From contig NZ_QAOG01000008.1 in NCBI RefSeq assembly GCF_003050705.1, forward strand, positions 124,001 through 188,000: DNA of 64,000 nt, in the 5' to 3' direction. The notes beneath the pieces were generated by a model. It saw nothing but the letters and a program-made list of their open reading frames with translations. It was not told where the DNA came from and did no database searches. Position 1 is the stretch's first letter. Each line of letters starts with the position of its first letter. Of this stretch, positions 26,935 to 36,537 are shown piece by piece. A program made the position numbers and the translations under genes. The stretch is from Sphingomonas aurantiaca (GTDB taxonomy: Bacteria; Pseudomonadota; Alphaproteobacteria; Sphingomonadales; Sphingomonadaceae).

Positions 26935-28740
26935 ATGCATCGCCGTCAATTTCTCGCCTCTACCAGTCTCTTGTCCGCAGCCGTCGCCCTGCCGGGGGCG
27001 GTTAGCGGTACCACGCAGTCGCGCGACGCCGATTTTCGCGCAATGCTCGATCGGTTCTTCTACGACCGGTTGCAGGACAGCCCCGAGCAGGCGACGTCGC
27101 TCGGTCTCGATACGGGCGCGCGAGCGGGGCTGAAGTCGCGGCTGGACGACACGTCGCGCGCCGGCGAGGCGAAGCAATTCGCCCGGGCCAGGCAGGAGCT
27201 GGCGGCACTGAAGAGCGTGCGGCGCGACGCGCTGAGCCCAACGGCGCAGCTGGATTACGATGTCGTGCAGTATAGCCTGGAACGGGTGATCGCAGGCCAG
27301 CGCTATGCGTTCGGCGCGAGCGCAGGTCGGTACGCGCCCTATGTCCTGTCGCAGCTGACGGGGGCCTATCGCAACGTGCCAGACTTTCTGGCCAACCAGC
27401 ACAGCATCCGGAATGCCGCCGACGCCGACGCCTATGTCGCGCGGGTGCAGGCGTTCGCGGGTGCGATCGACGCGGAAACCGACCGCCAGCGCGAGGACGC
27501 TGCGCAGGGCGTGTTTGCCCCGGACTACATCCTGGATACCACGCTCAAGCAACTCGCCGCGGTCCGCGACAAGGTGCCTGGTGCAAGCGGCCCGGTGACC
27601 GATCTGTCGGCCAAGCTCAAGGCCGCCGGTCTGCCGCCCGAGCGCGCGGCGGTCGTGGCCAAGCTGATGGCCGATCAGGTGTTTCCGGCGCTGGACCGGC
27701 AGCGTGCGCTTGTCACCGAGCTGCGCGGGCGCGCCGGGCACGATGCGGGCGTCTGGCGTCTGAAGGATGGCGACGCCTATTATGCGGCGGCGGCCAGCGC
27801 CGCGACCACGGTTGAGATGACCGGTGACGAGATTCACCGGCTCGGGCTGGCGCAGGTGGCGGAGATCGGCGCACGCGTCGACCGCCTCCTCCAGTCGCAG
27901 GGGCTGACGCAAGGCAGCGTCGGCGAGCGGCTGGTAGCCATGAACAAGCGCCCCGATCAGCTTTATCCGAACACCGATGCCGGCCGCGAGCAACTGCTCG
28001 AGCAGCTGCGCGGTCAGATCGCCGCCATGACGAAGCGGCTGCCCGAGCAGTTCGCCGTCCTGCCACGGGCCCCGGTCGAGGTCCGCCGCGTCCCCGAGGC
28101 TATCCAGGCCGGGTCGCCCGGCGGCTATTACCAGTCCGCCTCGCTCGATGGGACGCGGCCGGCCATCTACTTCATCAATCTGCGCGATACGTTCGACCGG
28201 CCGAAATTCGGTTTGGCGACGCTTAGCTACCATGAGGCGGTGCCGGGTCATCACCTCCAGGTCATGTCCGCGCTCGAGAGCGAGGACATTCCGCTGATCC
28301 GTCGTCGCGGGTTCTACTCGGGCTATTCCGAGGGATGGGCGCTCTACGCCGAGCAGCTCGCCGACGAGATGGGCGTCTATGACGGCGATCCGCTCGGGCA
28401 GATCGGCTATCTGCAATCGCTGCTGTTCCGCGCGACGCGCCTGGTGGTCGACTCCGGCATGCATGCCAAGCGCTGGAGCCGCGAGAAGGCGACCGACTAT
28501 CTCATCGCCACCACGGGGATCGCGCGCGGGCGCAGCCAGGGCGAGATCGACCGCTATACGGTCTGGCCAGGCCAGGCGTGCAGCTACAAGATCGGCCACA
28601 CCGTCTGGGTGCGGCTGCGCGACGAGGCCAAGCGCAAGGCCGGTGCGAACTGGGATCCCAAGGCGTTCCACCGGTTGCTGACGATGGGCGCGATGCCGCT
28701 CACGGTCCTGGAGAAGGTCGCCCGCGAGCGGCTGGGATAG
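26935..28740 (+). CDS. DUF885 family metallopeptidase-like protein
   Basis: A 601-residue secreted protein with a twin-arginine-like leader (MHRRQFLASTSLLSAAVALPG). The DUF885 signature HEAVPGHH (H433, E434, H439, H440) is a zinc-binding motif like that of gluzincin peptidases, with the later glutamate in GYSEGWALYAEQLADEMG. The N-terminal half is helical (QDSPEQATSLGLD). Members are thought to be carboxypeptidase-like, but the substrate is unknown. A GGGAG ribosome site precedes the ATG. The following export operon is on the other strand. Confidence 0.9.
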   Translation: MHRRQFLASTSLLSAAVALPGAVSGTTQSRDADFRAMLDRFFYDRLQDSPEQATSLGLDTGARAGLKSRLDDTSRAGEAKQFARARQELAALKSVRRDALSPTAQLDYDVVQYSLERVIAGQRYAFGASAGRYAPYVLSQLTGAYRNVPDFLANQHSIRNAADADAYVARVQAFAGAIDAETDRQREDAAQGVFAPDYILDTTLKQLAAVRDKVPGASGPVTDLSAKLKAAGLPPERAAVVAKLMADQVFPALDRQRALVTELRGRAGHDAGVWRLKDGDAYYAAAASAATTVEMTGDEIHRLGLAQVAEIGARVDRLLQSQGLTQGSVGERLVAMNKRPDQLYPNTDAGREQLLEQLRGQIAAMTKRLPEQFAVLPRAPVEVRRVPEAIQAGSPGGYYQSASLDGTRPAIYFINLRDTFDRPKFGLATLSYHEAVPGHHLQVMSALESEDIPLIRRRGFYSGYSEGWALYAEQLADEMGVYDGDPLGQIGYLQSLLFRATRLVVDSGMHAKRWSREKATDYLIATTGIARGRSQGEIDRYTVWPGQACSYKIGHTVWVRLRDEAKRKAGANWDPKAFHRLLTMGAMPLTVLEKVARERLG

Positions 28741-28771
28741 TCGGGGGCAATCTCGGCAGGCGCCGAGCCGA

Positions 28772-29881
28772 TCAGGGTCCGACGGGTGCCGATCGCACGC
28801 GCGCTCGTCGGGTCAGCCTATAGCCCGCCACCGATCCGAATACCGCCAGCTGCACGACGAGGATCGCGAGCGCGCCGCGGACCTCGCCCAACGATGCGCC
28901 CATCTGGTTGAGCGGAATGAAGATGTGCATCGCGGGTGTCGCGGGGATCGTCCAGGCGATCGCCTGCACCCAGCCGGGCATCGCGACGAGCGGCCAGGCA
29001 AACCCCGACAGGAAGACGAACGGGATCGAGGTGGGAATGAGCAGCTTCAACGCGTCGTCGCCGCTCCGTACCATGCTGCCGACCATCAGCGCGGCAGCGG
29101 CAACGGTGGCGGCGAACAGCGGGACGGTCAGCAGCAACGCCGGTATGTTGCCGCCGTGCGGAATGTCCTGAAGCCAGTAGATAAGGCCGAAATAGAAGAG
29201 CGCGCTCAGCGTACCGATCGTGGCGCAGGCGGCCCAGACGCCCAGGCCCGTGCGCCGCTGGAGCTGCCACCGGCCGGTGCGCCGCCGCTCCGCCACGAAG
29301 CGCGCGGCCGCGAACAGCAAGGTCTGTTGCAGGATGATATTGGCGACCGCGGGGAAGATATAATCGCGATACCCTTCCGTCGTGTTGAACAGCGGCCGCG
29401 TGACGACCGGCGCCAGGCCCGGTGTCGCCAGGCCCGACGTGCGCGCCTCCAGCGTGGCGCCGATCGCCGTCGCGATCGTCTTGCCGACGGCCTCGGCGCG
29501 CAGCAGATATGCGCCGTTGAGCCAGACCGCGATTCCCGCGCCGGGCCGCCCCTTGGCCACCGACGCGCCGACATCGTGCGGTATCAGCAGGATACCCTCA
29601 ACCTGCCGGCTACGGACGAGCGCGCGCGCCGCCAGCATGTCGGGGGCATCCGCCGCAATCTCGACCTCCTGCGCCGCCTGCAGGTTGCGGATGATCGCCC
29701 GCGAAAGCACGCTGCGATCGGCATCGACGACCGCGATCGGGAGCCGCTCGACGACCTGATGCGCATAGGGCGCCGGATAGTAGAAGGCGTAGAAAAGCAC
29801 GGACACCACCGCGACCGCGACGAGATCGCGCGTCCGCAGGATTTCGAGCAGCGCGCTTTCGAAGGCGTGGCGGAAGGTCAT
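28772..29881 (-). CDS. ABC-2 type permease (second of two)
   Basis: A 369-residue inner-membrane protein of the YhhJ/YbhS/YbhR class. It has an N-terminal membrane segment (LVAVAVVSVLFYAFYY), a large periplasmic domain of about 150 residues (IAVVDADRSVLSRAIIRNL), then five membrane segments, with the ABC-2 signature PTSIPFVFLSGFAWPLVAMPGWVQAIAWTIP near the end. The ATG overlaps the stop of the preceding permease. No ATP-binding subunit is encoded in this operon, which is unusual for this class. Confidence 0.9.
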   Translation of the reverse strand: MTFRHAFESALLEILRTRDLVAVAVVSVLFYAFYYPAPYAHQVVERLPIAVVDADRSVLSRAIIRNLQAAQEVEIAADAPDMLAARALVRSRQVEGILLIPHDVGASVAKGRPGAGIAVWLNGAYLLRAEAVGKTIATAIGATLEARTSGLATPGLAPVVTRPLFNTTEGYRDYIFPAVANIILQQTLLFAAARFVAERRRTGRWQLQRRTGLGVWAACATIGTLSALFYFGLIYWLQDIPHGGNIPALLLTVPLFAATVAAAALMVGSMVRSGDDALKLLIPTSIPFVFLSGFAWPLVAMPGWVQAIAWTIPATPAMHIFIPLNQMGASLGEVRGALAILVVQLAVFGSVAGYRLTRRARVRSAPVGP

Positions 29882-31014
29882 GCCGCCCTCCGCGCCTGGC
29901 GCCGCAGCAGCAGCGCCGCGCCGCCGCTCGCGACGACCGCCGCCAAAAGGAGGATAGCGGCCTGTTTCGCCCAGACCGCGAGATCGACGCCAATCGCCTG
30001 ATCCATTTCGAGCGTGACATAATGCGTGAGCGGCAGGATCGCGCTCCAGATCCGGGCGAAAGCAAGGCCGCCGGTGATCGGCAGCGACGCTCCCGAATAG
30101 GCGAGCGCGGAGCCGGCATAGATCACGCTGGCGGACAGGCTGGTAGCGACCTCGCCGGTCAGCAGGATCAGCAGCGCCGCGATCGCCGCGCTCGCCACGA
30201 ACAGCAGCAGCCCGCCGATCGCGACGAGCCCGATCGCGCCGGTGAACGCAAAGCCCTGCCCCAGCGTGAGCCACACCAGCCACAGGCACAGCCACGCAGT
30301 ACCGATCGCGACATGCGGCACCAGACGCCCGGCGACGGCGAGCACCGGCGAACCGACCCGCGCCGCCCAGCCCCCGAGCGAACCGTCGATGAGCTCGCGC
30401 CCGAGCGATGCAGCCGCAGTCACCGCGATCAGCAGATGAAGGACCGCCGGACCGATCAGCAGGCCGAGATACCATTCGAGGTTCGCCGACGCGTTGCCGA
30501 GCAACGTCACCTCCACCCCCGGCAACGGCACGCGGAGCAGTGCCACCCCCGCCAGCCCGGATTGCGACGGCGCCTGTCGGGCGAGTTCCGCGGTGATCGT
30601 CGCCTGGAGCAGTGCCGAGGTCAGCGCGCCGGTCGACAGGAACGCGGTCTGGTAGAAGATCTCGACCGTGGGCGGGGTCGCCGCACGCCGGGCGCTGCCA
30701 AGACCGCGTGGCAGGACGACGACCGCGACCGCGCGTTCGCGACGGATCGCCGCGAACGCTTCCGACAGCGTCGATACGCTATCGATCACGCTCAGCGCAT
30801 CGACCGACCCGACGGCGCGTACGATCGCGCGTGACGCGGTGCTGCGATCCTGGTCGACGATCACCACGCCGAGCCCGCGCGGCGACCCCCGCGCCATCAT
30901 CCCGCCCATCACGACCAGGCAGACGAGCGGGACCAACGTCAGCAGCGCGAGATCGAACCGGTCGCGCCACAGATGCGCAAGCTCCTCGACCAGCGCGGCG
31001 CGGAACGCGGTCAT
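29878..31014 (-). CDS. ABC-2 type permease (first of two)
   Basis: A 378-residue paralogue of the next gene with the same plan: one N-terminal membrane segment (LALLTLVPLVCLVVMGGMM), a periplasmic domain (LGVVIVDQDRSTASRAIVRAVG), then a hydrophobic C-terminal half ending in an Ala/Arg tail. It sits between the HlyD adaptor and the second permease with overlapping stop and start codons on both sides. Two such permeases probably form a heterodimer that exports drugs, lipophilic compounds or a polymer through the linked TolC protein. Confidence 0.9.
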   Translation of the reverse strand: MTAFRAALVEELAHLWRDRFDLALLTLVPLVCLVVMGGMMARGSPRGLGVVIVDQDRSTASRAIVRAVGSVDALSVIDSVSTLSEAFAAIRRERAVAVVVLPRGLGSARRAATPPTVEIFYQTAFLSTGALTSALLQATITAELARQAPSQSGLAGVALLRVPLPGVEVTLLGNASANLEWYLGLLIGPAVLHLLIAVTAAASLGRELIDGSLGGWAARVGSPVLAVAGRLVPHVAIGTAWLCLWLVWLTLGQGFAFTGAIGLVAIGGLLLFVASAAIAALLILLTGEVATSLSASVIYAGSALAYSGASLPITGGLAFARIWSAILPLTHYVTLEMDQAIGVDLAVWAKQAAILLLAAVVASGGAALLLRRQARRAA

Positions 31015-32012
31015 CGTGGCCAGTCGAACAGCACGCTCATACCCGGCCGCAGATCGGCCACGCGCTCGACCGGTCGCAGTTGCACGCCAAAGGCGCGCAC
31101 GTCGTAGCCGCTCGACTGGCGCGTCGTGCGGACGGTGGCGAATTCGGCCTCCGGCGCGATCCGGACGACGCGGAACCGGATGTCACGCGCCAGCGCGGGA
31201 ACATGGCCGACCAGAATCCCGCCGGGGTGGATCCCGGCATAGTGGCTCTCGCGCACGGTGATCTCGACGCGCGGATGATCGATGTCGATCACCTGATAGG
31301 CGGGGAGCACCGGGCTGACGATTTCCCCCGGCTGGAGCAATTTGCGCGAGACCTCGCCGGCGATCGGCGACACCAGCCTGGTCTCGTTCATCAGCGACTG
31401 TGCGGTCGACAGCCCCGCCTGCGCGATCCGGACCTGCGCTGCGGCGGCCTGCTTGTCCTCGCTCCGCGTGCCCGCCAGCGCCTTTTCATATTGCAGCCGC
31501 GCGGCCTCCGCCGACCGCTGGCTGCTGTCGCGCGCGGCATGTGCCTCGTCGCGCCGCTGCGCCGCGATGACGCCCTCGGCATAGAGCGTGTCGGCGCGGC
31601 GGCTCGACGTCGCGCCGAGCGTCGCGGCGGCCTGCGCCGACTGCCAGATCGCCCGGAGCGACCCGACATCCTCGCTGCGGGCCCCCGCGCGCGCGACCGC
31701 GTCCAGCGCGCGCGCAGTGTCGAGCGCGCCCTGCGCCTGACGTTCGGCATTGCCCAGCTCGGGGCTCGACAGCGTCGCCAGCACCTGCCCCGCCTTCACG
31801 CGCGCGCCCTCGTCGACGAGCAGCCGGTCGACCCGCGCCAGCGCCTTGGTCGCGACGTTGACGCTGTCCGCCTCGACCATGCCCTGGATCTGTTCGGGCG
31901 CCGGGCGGCTGGCCAGCCATAATCCTACGCCAACGATCGCCACGACGACGACGAGGCCGACATAGAGAAGGATGCGTGCGCGGCGTGTGGGGGGTGCGGT
32001 GGGATCACTCAT
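31011..32012 (-). CDS. HlyD-family membrane-fusion protein
   Basis: A 333-residue adaptor with one N-terminal membrane anchor (ILLYVGLVVVVAIVGVGLWLA), a lipoyl half (VDRLLVDEGARVKAGQVLATL), a long Ala-rich coiled-coil hairpin (residues about 90-200) and the matching second half (ETRLVSPIAGEVSRKLLQPGEIVSP). It links the two ABC-2 permeases to the TolC protein. It overlaps both neighbours by 4 nt, which fixes the operon order tolC-hlyD-permease-permease. The plan matches YbhG/YhiI adaptors. Confidence 0.92.
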   Translation of the reverse strand: MSDPTAPPTRRARILLYVGLVVVVAIVGVGLWLASRPAPEQIQGMVEADSVNVATKALARVDRLLVDEGARVKAGQVLATLSSPELGNAERQAQGALDTARALDAVARAGARSEDVGSLRAIWQSAQAAATLGATSSRRADTLYAEGVIAAQRRDEAHAARDSSQRSAEAARLQYEKALAGTRSEDKQAAAAQVRIAQAGLSTAQSLMNETRLVSPIAGEVSRKLLQPGEIVSPVLPAYQVIDIDHPRVEITVRESHYAGIHPGGILVGHVPALARDIRFRVVRIAPEAEFATVRTTRQSSGYDVRAFGVQLRPVERVADLRPGMSVLFDWPR

Positions 32013-33511
32013 TGTCCGGTTCCGTAGACGAGGCGCTGGTCGGCGCGCGCGAGGTGGCTGCCGAACGCGTCGAGCCGGCTGGCCGAGGCGAGAAGCCCGG
32101 CAAGCGCGAGATCATATTCATAGGCGACCGCGATCCGCTGCGCCTCCGCGGTATCGAGCGCGGCCTGCGCGGCGATCACCGGCGTCGCGGTGCCCTCGCC
32201 TTCGCGAAACGCGACCGACTGGACTCGCACATTCTCGCGCGCCGCGGCGATGCTGCTGTCGAGCAGGACGAACGACCGCCGCGCGCCCTCGACGAGATTA
32301 TACGCGCGGATCGTCGCGCTGGTGGCGATACGGCGCGCCTCCGCGGCGGTGTCGGCCGCCGCCGCCGCCTGCGCGCGCGCGGCATCCTCGGTACGCCTGC
32401 GATCGATGTTGGACAGGATCGTGTAGCGGACGCCGACGCCGGCGATCCAGTCGGGCTCGATCGGCAGCGCGTTCGAGCGGTTGAGATTATATTCGCCGAA
32501 CGCATAGGCCTGCGGCAGGCGCCGCGAGCGGGCGAGCGCGACGCCGGCATCGGCGATCTGGCGCCCGGCATCCGCGGTCCGTGCTTCGGGCGCGCTGCCC
32601 TCGCTGCCGAGGAAAGTCTCGACCGGCGCGAGGGGGCGGGTCTGCACGAACAAGGCTGTCGTCGGCACCACCGTGTCGAGATCGAGCAGCCGCGCCAGTT
32701 CGTCGCGCGCGGTCGCGCTCGACAGCTCGGCACGCTGATAGGTCCGCTCGGCGGTGTCGCGTGCGACCTGCACCTCCAGCGTGCGCGCGTGCGGGATCAC
32801 GCCCGCCGCCTCCAGCTTGCGCGAATCCGACACGATCTTGTCCAGCGCGTCGCGGCTCCGGCGGGCCGCCTCGAGCAGTCCGGCGGCGGCCTGCTGCCCG
32901 AAATAGGCGCGGATCAGGTTGAGCCGCGCCAGATCGACAACCTGCGCACGGCGTCCTTCGGCCATCGCGACGCCGCCTTGCGCAGCGCGCTGGACCGCGG
33001 GGATCGCGCCGCCGGTATAGATTGGCAGCGCCGCCTGCACGGTCGGCCGAAACACCTCGTCGCGGAAGCGGTAGCTGAGCTGATCGGGGATCGCATCGAA
33101 CAGTCCCGGCAGCGCCTGCGAGAGACGACCGCTGATCTCGCTCGCGATCTGCTGGAACGCGGGCGGCACGCTCCCGGGAAACGCGGCGAGGAAGTCCTGC
33201 GTGTTGCCCAGCGCCGCGCTCTTCTCTCCGGTTACGTCGACCGACAGAGTCTTCTGGTAGACCAGATATTGCGCAGAGGCGGTGACGATCGGCCGGTGCA
33301 GCGTCCGCACCGCATCCGCCCCCGCCTTCGCCGCATCGACGCCGTGATCGGCCGCACTGATCGCGCGCGACCTACGATCGAACCGCAATTGCGCCGCATC
33401 GAAGCTGAGCGCGGTCGGTCCAGTCTGCGCGGTCTGGGCATTGGCGGCTGACGCAAGGGCTGCCGTCAGCGCGATCGCGATCGACCAGTGCCTCGTTACC
33501 CCCAACCGCAT
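32009..33511 (-). CDS. TolC-family outer-membrane efflux protein
   Basis: A 500-residue outer-membrane channel with a cleavable signal peptide (SIAIALTAALASAANAQ) and no lipobox, unlike the OprM-type protein earlier in the window. Two OEP halves are seen: the first around residues 30-230, the second around 280-490, with the Ala-rich coiled coils typical of TolC tunnels (ARAQAAAAADTAAEARRIA). It is the first gene of the export operon and overlaps hlyD by 4 nt. Confidence 0.9.
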   Translation of the reverse strand: MRLGVTRHWSIAIALTAALASAANAQTAQTGPTALSFDAAQLRFDRRSRAISAADHGVDAAKAGADAVRTLHRPIVTASAQYLVYQKTLSVDVTGEKSAALGNTQDFLAAFPGSVPPAFQQIASEISGRLSQALPGLFDAIPDQLSYRFRDEVFRPTVQAALPIYTGGAIPAVQRAAQGGVAMAEGRRAQVVDLARLNLIRAYFGQQAAAGLLEAARRSRDALDKIVSDSRKLEAAGVIPHARTLEVQVARDTAERTYQRAELSSATARDELARLLDLDTVVPTTALFVQTRPLAPVETFLGSEGSAPEARTADAGRQIADAGVALARSRRLPQAYAFGEYNLNRSNALPIEPDWIAGVGVRYTILSNIDRRRTEDAARAQAAAAADTAAEARRIATSATIRAYNLVEGARRSFVLLDSSIAAARENVRVQSVAFREGEGTATPVIAAQAALDTAEAQRIAVAYEYDLALAGLLASASRLDAFGSHLARADQRLVYGTGQ

Positions 33512-33977
33512 TGCCTTCGAATTCCTTGCCCCGTTCGCTGGAACGCGGGGCGGTGCCGTTGGCCGCCCGCCGTTCCATGAGTTCTGTTATGCCGAACGGC
33601 AACTTTGGGCAACGTGGCGCCGGCAGGCTGCGTGCCGGGAAGCGGGCTGGCCGCGCGCTGCGTATTTTGATCGGCCAGCAATCCGATTGCTCGCCCTGAG
33701 GCAAGACGCGCACAACCTCGATCAATACAATTTTGTTATCTGCGGACGAGCGGAACGAACAACAATTCCCGCTGTTCTACTCACGGTGGAGAAACAGGGC
33801 AAATACCAGATAGCGACGACCCCCTTACCTGCGGAAAAGTTGGTTGAACCGGCCACTGCGCACATAGCGAAGCCCTCAAGGTCCCGCCGTTCACCAGAGT
33901 AACAGCTGCAAACGCAGCATCGTGACGCCGTCAGATCTTGATCTGATCGTCGCTCAGCAAACAGAGGATCAACCGAC
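33512..33977. other. 466-bp divergent intergenic region; no gene
   Basis: Lies between the export operon and the SRPBCC operon. No frame in it has a convincing start, ribosome site or domain. It becomes AT-richer between 33710 and 33970 and holds a possible EcfG-type promoter and a short TTGATCTGATC stretch near 33936. Part is probably untranslated leader for the operon starting at 33978. Confidence 0.5.
33752..33776 (+). promoter_or_regulatory. Possible EcfG (general stress) promoter
   Basis: GGAAC followed by 17 bp and GTT matches the alphaproteobacterial EcfG pattern (GGAAC-N16-CGTT) except for T in place of C before GTT. It faces the SRPBCC/dehydrogenase/SDR operon but is about 200 bp upstream of its first codon, so the leader would be long. 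Confidence 0.3.
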
Positions 33978-34559
33978 ATGACGGATAAGAAAACCGATCA
34001 TACCGACGACGCCCCACCGACGACGTGGAAGAAAGGCGATGCTTTGGCGGAGTCCGCAATCCCCGGCGAGCAAGGAAACTCTCTGGTTGCGCGCGCGGTC
34101 ACGATCAATCGCCCGGTCGGTGAAGTCTTCGCCTATTTCCGCGACTTTGCGAACCTGCCGACGTTCATGGAGAATGTCGAGCGGATCGACATTCTCGACG
34201 CGAAAAGGTCGCACTGGGTCGTGAAGGCGCCCGCCGGCAAGACGGTCGAGTGGGACGCCGTGGTGACCGAGGAAGCGCAGGACAGCGTCATCGCTTGGAC
34301 GTCCGAGCCCGGCGCCGATGTCGCGAACAGCGGCCGGGTCGAGTTTCGCGATGCCGGCGCGCGCGGCACCGTCGTCACCGCGACGATTGCTTATGATCCG
34401 CCCGCCGGAATCGTCGGCAAACTGATCGCCAAGCTGTTCCAGCGCGAACCCGCGATCCAGGCGCGCCGCGACCTGCGACGCTTCAAGCAACTGATGGAAA
34501 CCGGCGAGATCGCGACCGCCGCGATGACCCGCAAGCAGCATGAAGAGGAGATGGCCTGA
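33978..34559 (+). CDS. SRPBCC (START-like) family protein, cyclase/dehydrase type
   Basis: A 193-residue cytosolic protein of the polyketide cyclase/coenzyme Q-binding family. The first 35 residues are polar and probably disordered. Then comes the START-like fold: ARAVTINRPVGEVFAYFRDFANLPTFM, WVVKAPAGKTVEWDAVVTEE, and a C-terminal helix ending in an LMETGEIA segment that is common in stress-associated members. It overlaps the dehydrogenase start by one base, so it leads a four-gene operon. The ligand is unknown. Confidence 0.88.
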   Translation: MTDKKTDHTDDAPPTTWKKGDALAESAIPGEQGNSLVARAVTINRPVGEVFAYFRDFANLPTFMENVERIDILDAKRSHWVVKAPAGKTVEWDAVVTEEAQDSVIAWTSEPGADVANSGRVEFRDAGARGTVVTATIAYDPPAGIVGKLIAKLFQREPAIQARRDLRRFKQLMETGEIATAAMTRKQHEEEMA

Positions 34560-35737
34560 TGCGCGCTCTGGCATGGCACGGCAAGCATGACGTCCGCGTC
34601 GATACCGTCGACGACCCCGAAATCATCAACCCACGCGACTGCATCATCAAGGTCACGGCGACCGCGATCTGCGGCTCCGACCTGCATCTCTACGACAATT
34701 ATATCCCGACGATGCAGGCTGGCGACATCCTCGGCCACGAGTTCATGGGCGAGGTCGTCGAGGTCGGCGCGAAGTCGACGCTGAAGAAGGGTCAGAAGGT
34801 CGTCGTGCCGTTCACGATTGCGTGCGGCAGCTGCTATCACTGCGGCAAGCATCAATATTCGGCATGCGACAACGGCTTGCCCGCCGACAATCAGGACATC
34901 GCGCAGGAACTATACGGTCAGCCGATGGCGGGGCTGTTCGGCTACAGCCACATGACCGGCGGCTATGCCGGCGGTCAGGCGGAATATGTCCGCGTGCCGT
35001 TCAGCGATGTCGGGCCGATCGTGATCCCGGACGGCGTCGACGACGAGAAGGTGCTGTTCCTCTCGGACATCCTGCCGACCGGCTGGATGGCGGCCGAGAA
35101 CGCGCAGATCGAGCCCGGCGACACGGTCGCGGTCTGGGGCTGTGGCCCGGTCGGGCTGTTCGCGGTCCAGTCGGCTTTCCTGATGGGCGCCGAGCGAGTC
35201 ATTGCGATCGACCATTTCCCGCACCGCCTCGAACTCGCCAAGCGGTTTGGCGCGGAGACGATCAACTATGAGGAAAGCGCGGTCTACGAGGCGCTGATGG
35301 TGATGACCGGCGGGATCGGCCCCGACGCGGTGATCGACAGCGTCGGGCTGGAGGCACACGGGTTCTTCGTCGACAACGTGCTCGACCAGATCAAGGCGTC
35401 GACCTTCCTCGGTACCGATCGTGCGCATTCGATCCGCCAGGCGATCATCGCCTGCCGCAAGGGCGGGCGCGTGTCGATGCCGGCGGTCTATGGCGGGTTC
35501 ATCGACAAGTTCCCGCTCGGCGCGCTCATGGAAAAGGGCCTGACGCTCAAGACCGGCCAGACGCATGTCCAGCATTACATGCCCGCGCTGCTCAACGCGA
35601 TCATGGAAGGCAAGATCGACACGACCTTCCTGATCTCGCACCGCATGGACCTGGAGGACGCCCCCAAGGGCTATGACATGTTCAAGAACAACCAGAACGA
35701 AGTGACCAAAGTCGTGCTGAAACCCGGCTTCAATTGA
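34559..35737 (+). CDS. Zinc-dependent alcohol dehydrogenase (formaldehyde dehydrogenase-like)
   Basis: A 392-residue medium-chain dehydrogenase. Catalytic zinc ligands are C38 (ICGSD), H60-E61 (GHEF), and the structural zinc set is C89, C92, C95 and C103. The nucleotide-binding motif is WGCGPVGLFAV. The sequence type (THVQHYMPALL near the C-terminus) places it with the glutathione-independent formaldehyde dehydrogenase-like group, often seen with SRPBCC and SDR genes in stress-induced operons. The substrate cannot be fixed from sequence. Confidence 0.92.
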   Translation: MRALAWHGKHDVRVDTVDDPEIINPRDCIIKVTATAICGSDLHLYDNYIPTMQAGDILGHEFMGEVVEVGAKSTLKKGQKVVVPFTIACGSCYHCGKHQYSACDNGLPADNQDIAQELYGQPMAGLFGYSHMTGGYAGGQAEYVRVPFSDVGPIVIPDGVDDEKVLFLSDILPTGWMAAENAQIEPGDTVAVWGCGPVGLFAVQSAFLMGAERVIAIDHFPHRLELAKRFGAETINYEESAVYEALMVMTGGIGPDAVIDSVGLEAHGFFVDNVLDQIKASTFLGTDRAHSIRQAIIACRKGGRVSMPAVYGGFIDKFPLGALMEKGLTLKTGQTHVQHYMPALLNAIMEGKIDTTFLISHRMDLEDAPKGYDMFKNNQNEVTKVVLKPGFN

Positions 35738-35751
35738 GAGGATTTGACGAC

Positions 35752-36537
35752 ATGGCCGATAAATTCGCAATCATCACCGGTGCCTCGACGGGTATCGGCT
35801 TCGAACTCGCCACGCTGGCGGCAAAGGATGGCTACGACATCCTCGTCGTCGCCAACGAAGCGCTGATCCAGGCCGCCGCCGCCGACTTCAAGCAGTTCGG
35901 CACCGAGGTGACCGCGGTCGAGGCGGACCTCTCGACGATCGAGGGCGTCGACGCGCTGCTCGCCGCGACCAACGGCCGCAAGGTCGACGTGTTGTGCGCC
36001 AACGCCGGCCAAGGGCTCGGCCACGGCTTCCTCGACCAGGCGCTCGCCGACTGGCGCAACGTGGTGGATACCAACATCACCGGCACGCTCTACCTCGTCC
36101 AGAAGGTGATGCCCGCGATGGTCGCGCGCAACGATGGCAAGGTGCTCGTGACCGGATCGGTCGCAGGCTATATTCCGGGCGCGTTCCAGGCGGTTTACAA
36201 TGGCACGAAGGCGTTCATCGACAGCTTCACCGAGGCGCTGCGCAACGAGATCAAGGAAGCAGACGGCGTCACGCTGACGACGCTGATGCCCGGCCCGGTC
36301 GACACCGAATTCTTCGACCGCGCCGACATGAACGACACCTCGGTCGGCACCGATCCGAACAAGCGCGACGCGGCCGATGTCGCCAAGGACGGTTGGGATG
36401 CGCTGATGAGCGGCAAGCCGTCGGTGTTCTCGGGGCTGATGACCAAGGTCCAGGGGGTGCTGGCCAACGTCATTCCCGGATCTGTGCTCGCCGAACAGCA
36501 TCGCAAGATGGCCGAGCCAGGCAGCGCCAAGTCGTGA
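35752..36537 (+). CDS. Short-chain dehydrogenase/reductase
   Basis: A 261-residue classical SDR. It has the cofactor motif TGASTGIGFE, the structural CANAG, the catalytic Ser in VTGSVAGYIP and the Tyr-x3-Lys pair in YNGTKAF. ATG 35752, 14 nt after the dehydrogenase stop, is preferred over an upstream TTG because a GAGAGGA ribosome site lies before it. A C-terminal extension contains the segment SGLMTKVQGVLANVIPGSVLAEQHRKMAEPG. Third gene of the operon; it overlaps the next SDR by 4 nt (GTGA). Confidence 0.9.
   Translation: MADKFAIITGASTGIGFELATLAAKDGYDILVVANEALIQAAAADFKQFGTEVTAVEADLSTIEGVDALLAATNGRKVDVLCANAGQGLGHGFLDQALADWRNVVDTNITGTLYLVQKVMPAMVARNDGKVLVTGSVAGYIPGAFQAVYNGTKAFIDSFTEALRNEIKEADGVTLTTLMPGPVDTEFFDRADMNDTSVGTDPNKRDAADVAKDGWDALMSGKPSVFSGLMTKVQGVLANVIPGSVLAEQHRKMAEPGSAKS

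Noticed and set aside
33931..33950. TTGATCTGATCG resembling an FNR box
   Set aside because: Only one half site is present; the spacing and second half do not fit TTGAT-N4-ATCAA.
33722..33979. An 85-codon minus-strand frame in the 33512-33977 gap
   Set aside because: It has no ribosome site and its composition is unlike a folded protein. It overlaps the start of a firmly called gene.
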